A stretch of 33,905 nt of DNA from Dietzia massiliensis (GTDB lineage Bacteria; Actinomycetota; Actinomycetes; Mycobacteriales; Mycobacteriaceae), in the NCBI RefSeq assembly GCF_018390595.1, contig NZ_JAHBAV010000040.1, positions 1-33,905 of the forward strand. Direction: 5' to 3'. Position 1 is the stretch's first letter. Each line of letters opens with the position of its first letter. The notes under the pieces are model-generated. The model did no database searches. It saw nothing but the letters and a program-made list of their open reading frames with translations, and was not told the DNA's origin. Of this stretch, positions 33,349 through 33,905 are shown piece by piece. The position numbers and the translations under genes are program-made.

Positions 33349-33905
33349 TCAGGTCGCGCCGTCCGGCCACCAGACCTCACGGACGTCCGCCAGACCGTCC
33401 TCCACGACTGCGGGCGGCTCGTCCCACACCTGCACCCGCCGCGTGGGCGCCTCGTAGGCCGGCGAACCGGGGTCGCCGGAGCGGACGAAGCCCACCCACG
33501 AGCCGTGCATCGCCGCGACCAGGTCCGGCGGAACGGGCGCGTCGAGGAACGCGCGTACGTTCGCGGCCTCGGGAACAGACCAGAAGAACGGCAGGTCCGC
33601 GCAGTGCACCGCCCCGCGGCCCGCCGCCCACCGGAAGTCGTACACCCACGTCGGGCCGCCCGCCGCGATGCGGGTCTCGGCGGCCCGCACGACAGTCGAG
33701 TGGATGGTCGCCGCGTCGACGACCGCCCCCACCGCTCGACGCAGCGACCGTCCCGACGACTGGCGGGCCAACGCGCGCAGCCCGGTGGTGGGGAGCTCCT
33801 GCGAACGCAGGATCATCGCCGCGCCCGGCACCAGCGCGGGGCCCGGGAGCGCGCGGACGAGCCCCTCGAACTCGGTGGCCGTGGAACCGACGAGCAGCGG
33901 CACCC
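33349..33905 (-). CDS. Type-B carboxylesterase, C-terminal part
   Basis: The last 185 or so residues of a carboxylesterase/para-nitrobenzyl-esterase family protein; the full family length is about 500, so the gene starts beyond the right edge. VPLLVGSTATEFEG corresponds to the region with the acidic catalytic residue, and GAVHCADLPFFW carries the catalytic histidine (relatives have GAxHGxDLPF). WVYDFRWAA and the C-terminal W-x-x-F-V-R-S-G-D-P segment are also typical. It ends 50 bases before the tRNA on the same strand. The GTG visible at 33903 is internal, not a start. Confidence 0.88.
   Translation of the reverse strand, partial: VPLLVGSTATEFEGLVRALPGPALVPGAAMILRSQELPTTGLRALARQSSGRSLRRAVGAVVDAATIHSTVVRAAETRIAAGGPTWVYDFRWAAGRGAVHCADLPFFWSVPEAANVRAFLDAPVPPDLVAAMHGSWVGFVRSGDPGSPAYEAPTRRVQVWDEPPAVVEDGLADVREVWWPDGAT

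Overview
The window looks like a core-genome segment of a very GC-rich mycolate-type actinobacterium (order Mycobacteriales). The gene order glnE - glnA2 - panB - CYTH/CHAD protein - rnpB - histidine phosphatase - zinc-ribbon protein - Nif3-like - cobC-like - HAD (ptkA) - ptpA - SURF1 - cobD - DUF3052 - aceE - mabR - fabD - acyl carrier protein - accD6 closely follows the Mycobacterium tuberculosis Rv2221c-Rv2247 neighbourhood as I recall it. Dietzia or a close relative is my best guess at the genus. That is inference from composition and gene content, not a search result.

Layout. 1-3903 (minus): glnE, cut off at the left edge, with a GlnA2-type glutamine synthetase upstream. 4104-6001 (plus): panB followed two bases later by a proline iminopeptidase. 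6047-8438 (minus): a Baeyer-Villiger-type flavin monooxygenase translationally coupled to a short-chain dehydrogenase that carries a one-base frameshift; a palindrome overlies their promoter. 8556-10145 (plus): CYTH-CHAD protein. 10213-14630 (minus): a 57-residue protein, RNase P RNA, then a tight run of histidine phosphatase, coiled-coil zinc-ribbon protein, Nif3-like protein and CobC-like aminotransferase. 14706-18118 (plus): ptkA-like HAD, ptpA, SURF1, and an RCC1-repeat exported protein. 18134-19776 (minus): cobD, tRNA-Val(UAC), DUF3052.

20093-27274 (plus) is central carbon and fatty acid metabolism: aceE, the PucR-family regulator mabR, fabD, acyl carrier protein, accD6. The ketoacyl synthases (kasA/kasB) that lie between the carrier protein and accD6 in M. 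tuberculosis are absent; only 259 bases of hairpin-rich spacer remain. A strong 19-bp terminator stem closes this block. 27373-33905 is less syntenic: DUF3145, a class C beta-lactamase-fold hydrolase, a two-gene ABC exporter divergent from an HSL-family esterase, a ClbS/DfsB-family pseudogene ending beside a CAU-anticodon tRNA, and the C-terminus of a type-B carboxylesterase cut at the right edge.

Most of the window is conserved housekeeping DNA and I do not see a clearly novel multi-gene system. The points most worth checking are the shortened FAS-II locus with its inverted repeats, cobD beginning four bases after a tRNA, the tRNA-adjacent ClbS-like relic, the frameshifted dehydrogenase, the RCC1-propeller insertion, and several precise palindromes at promoters.
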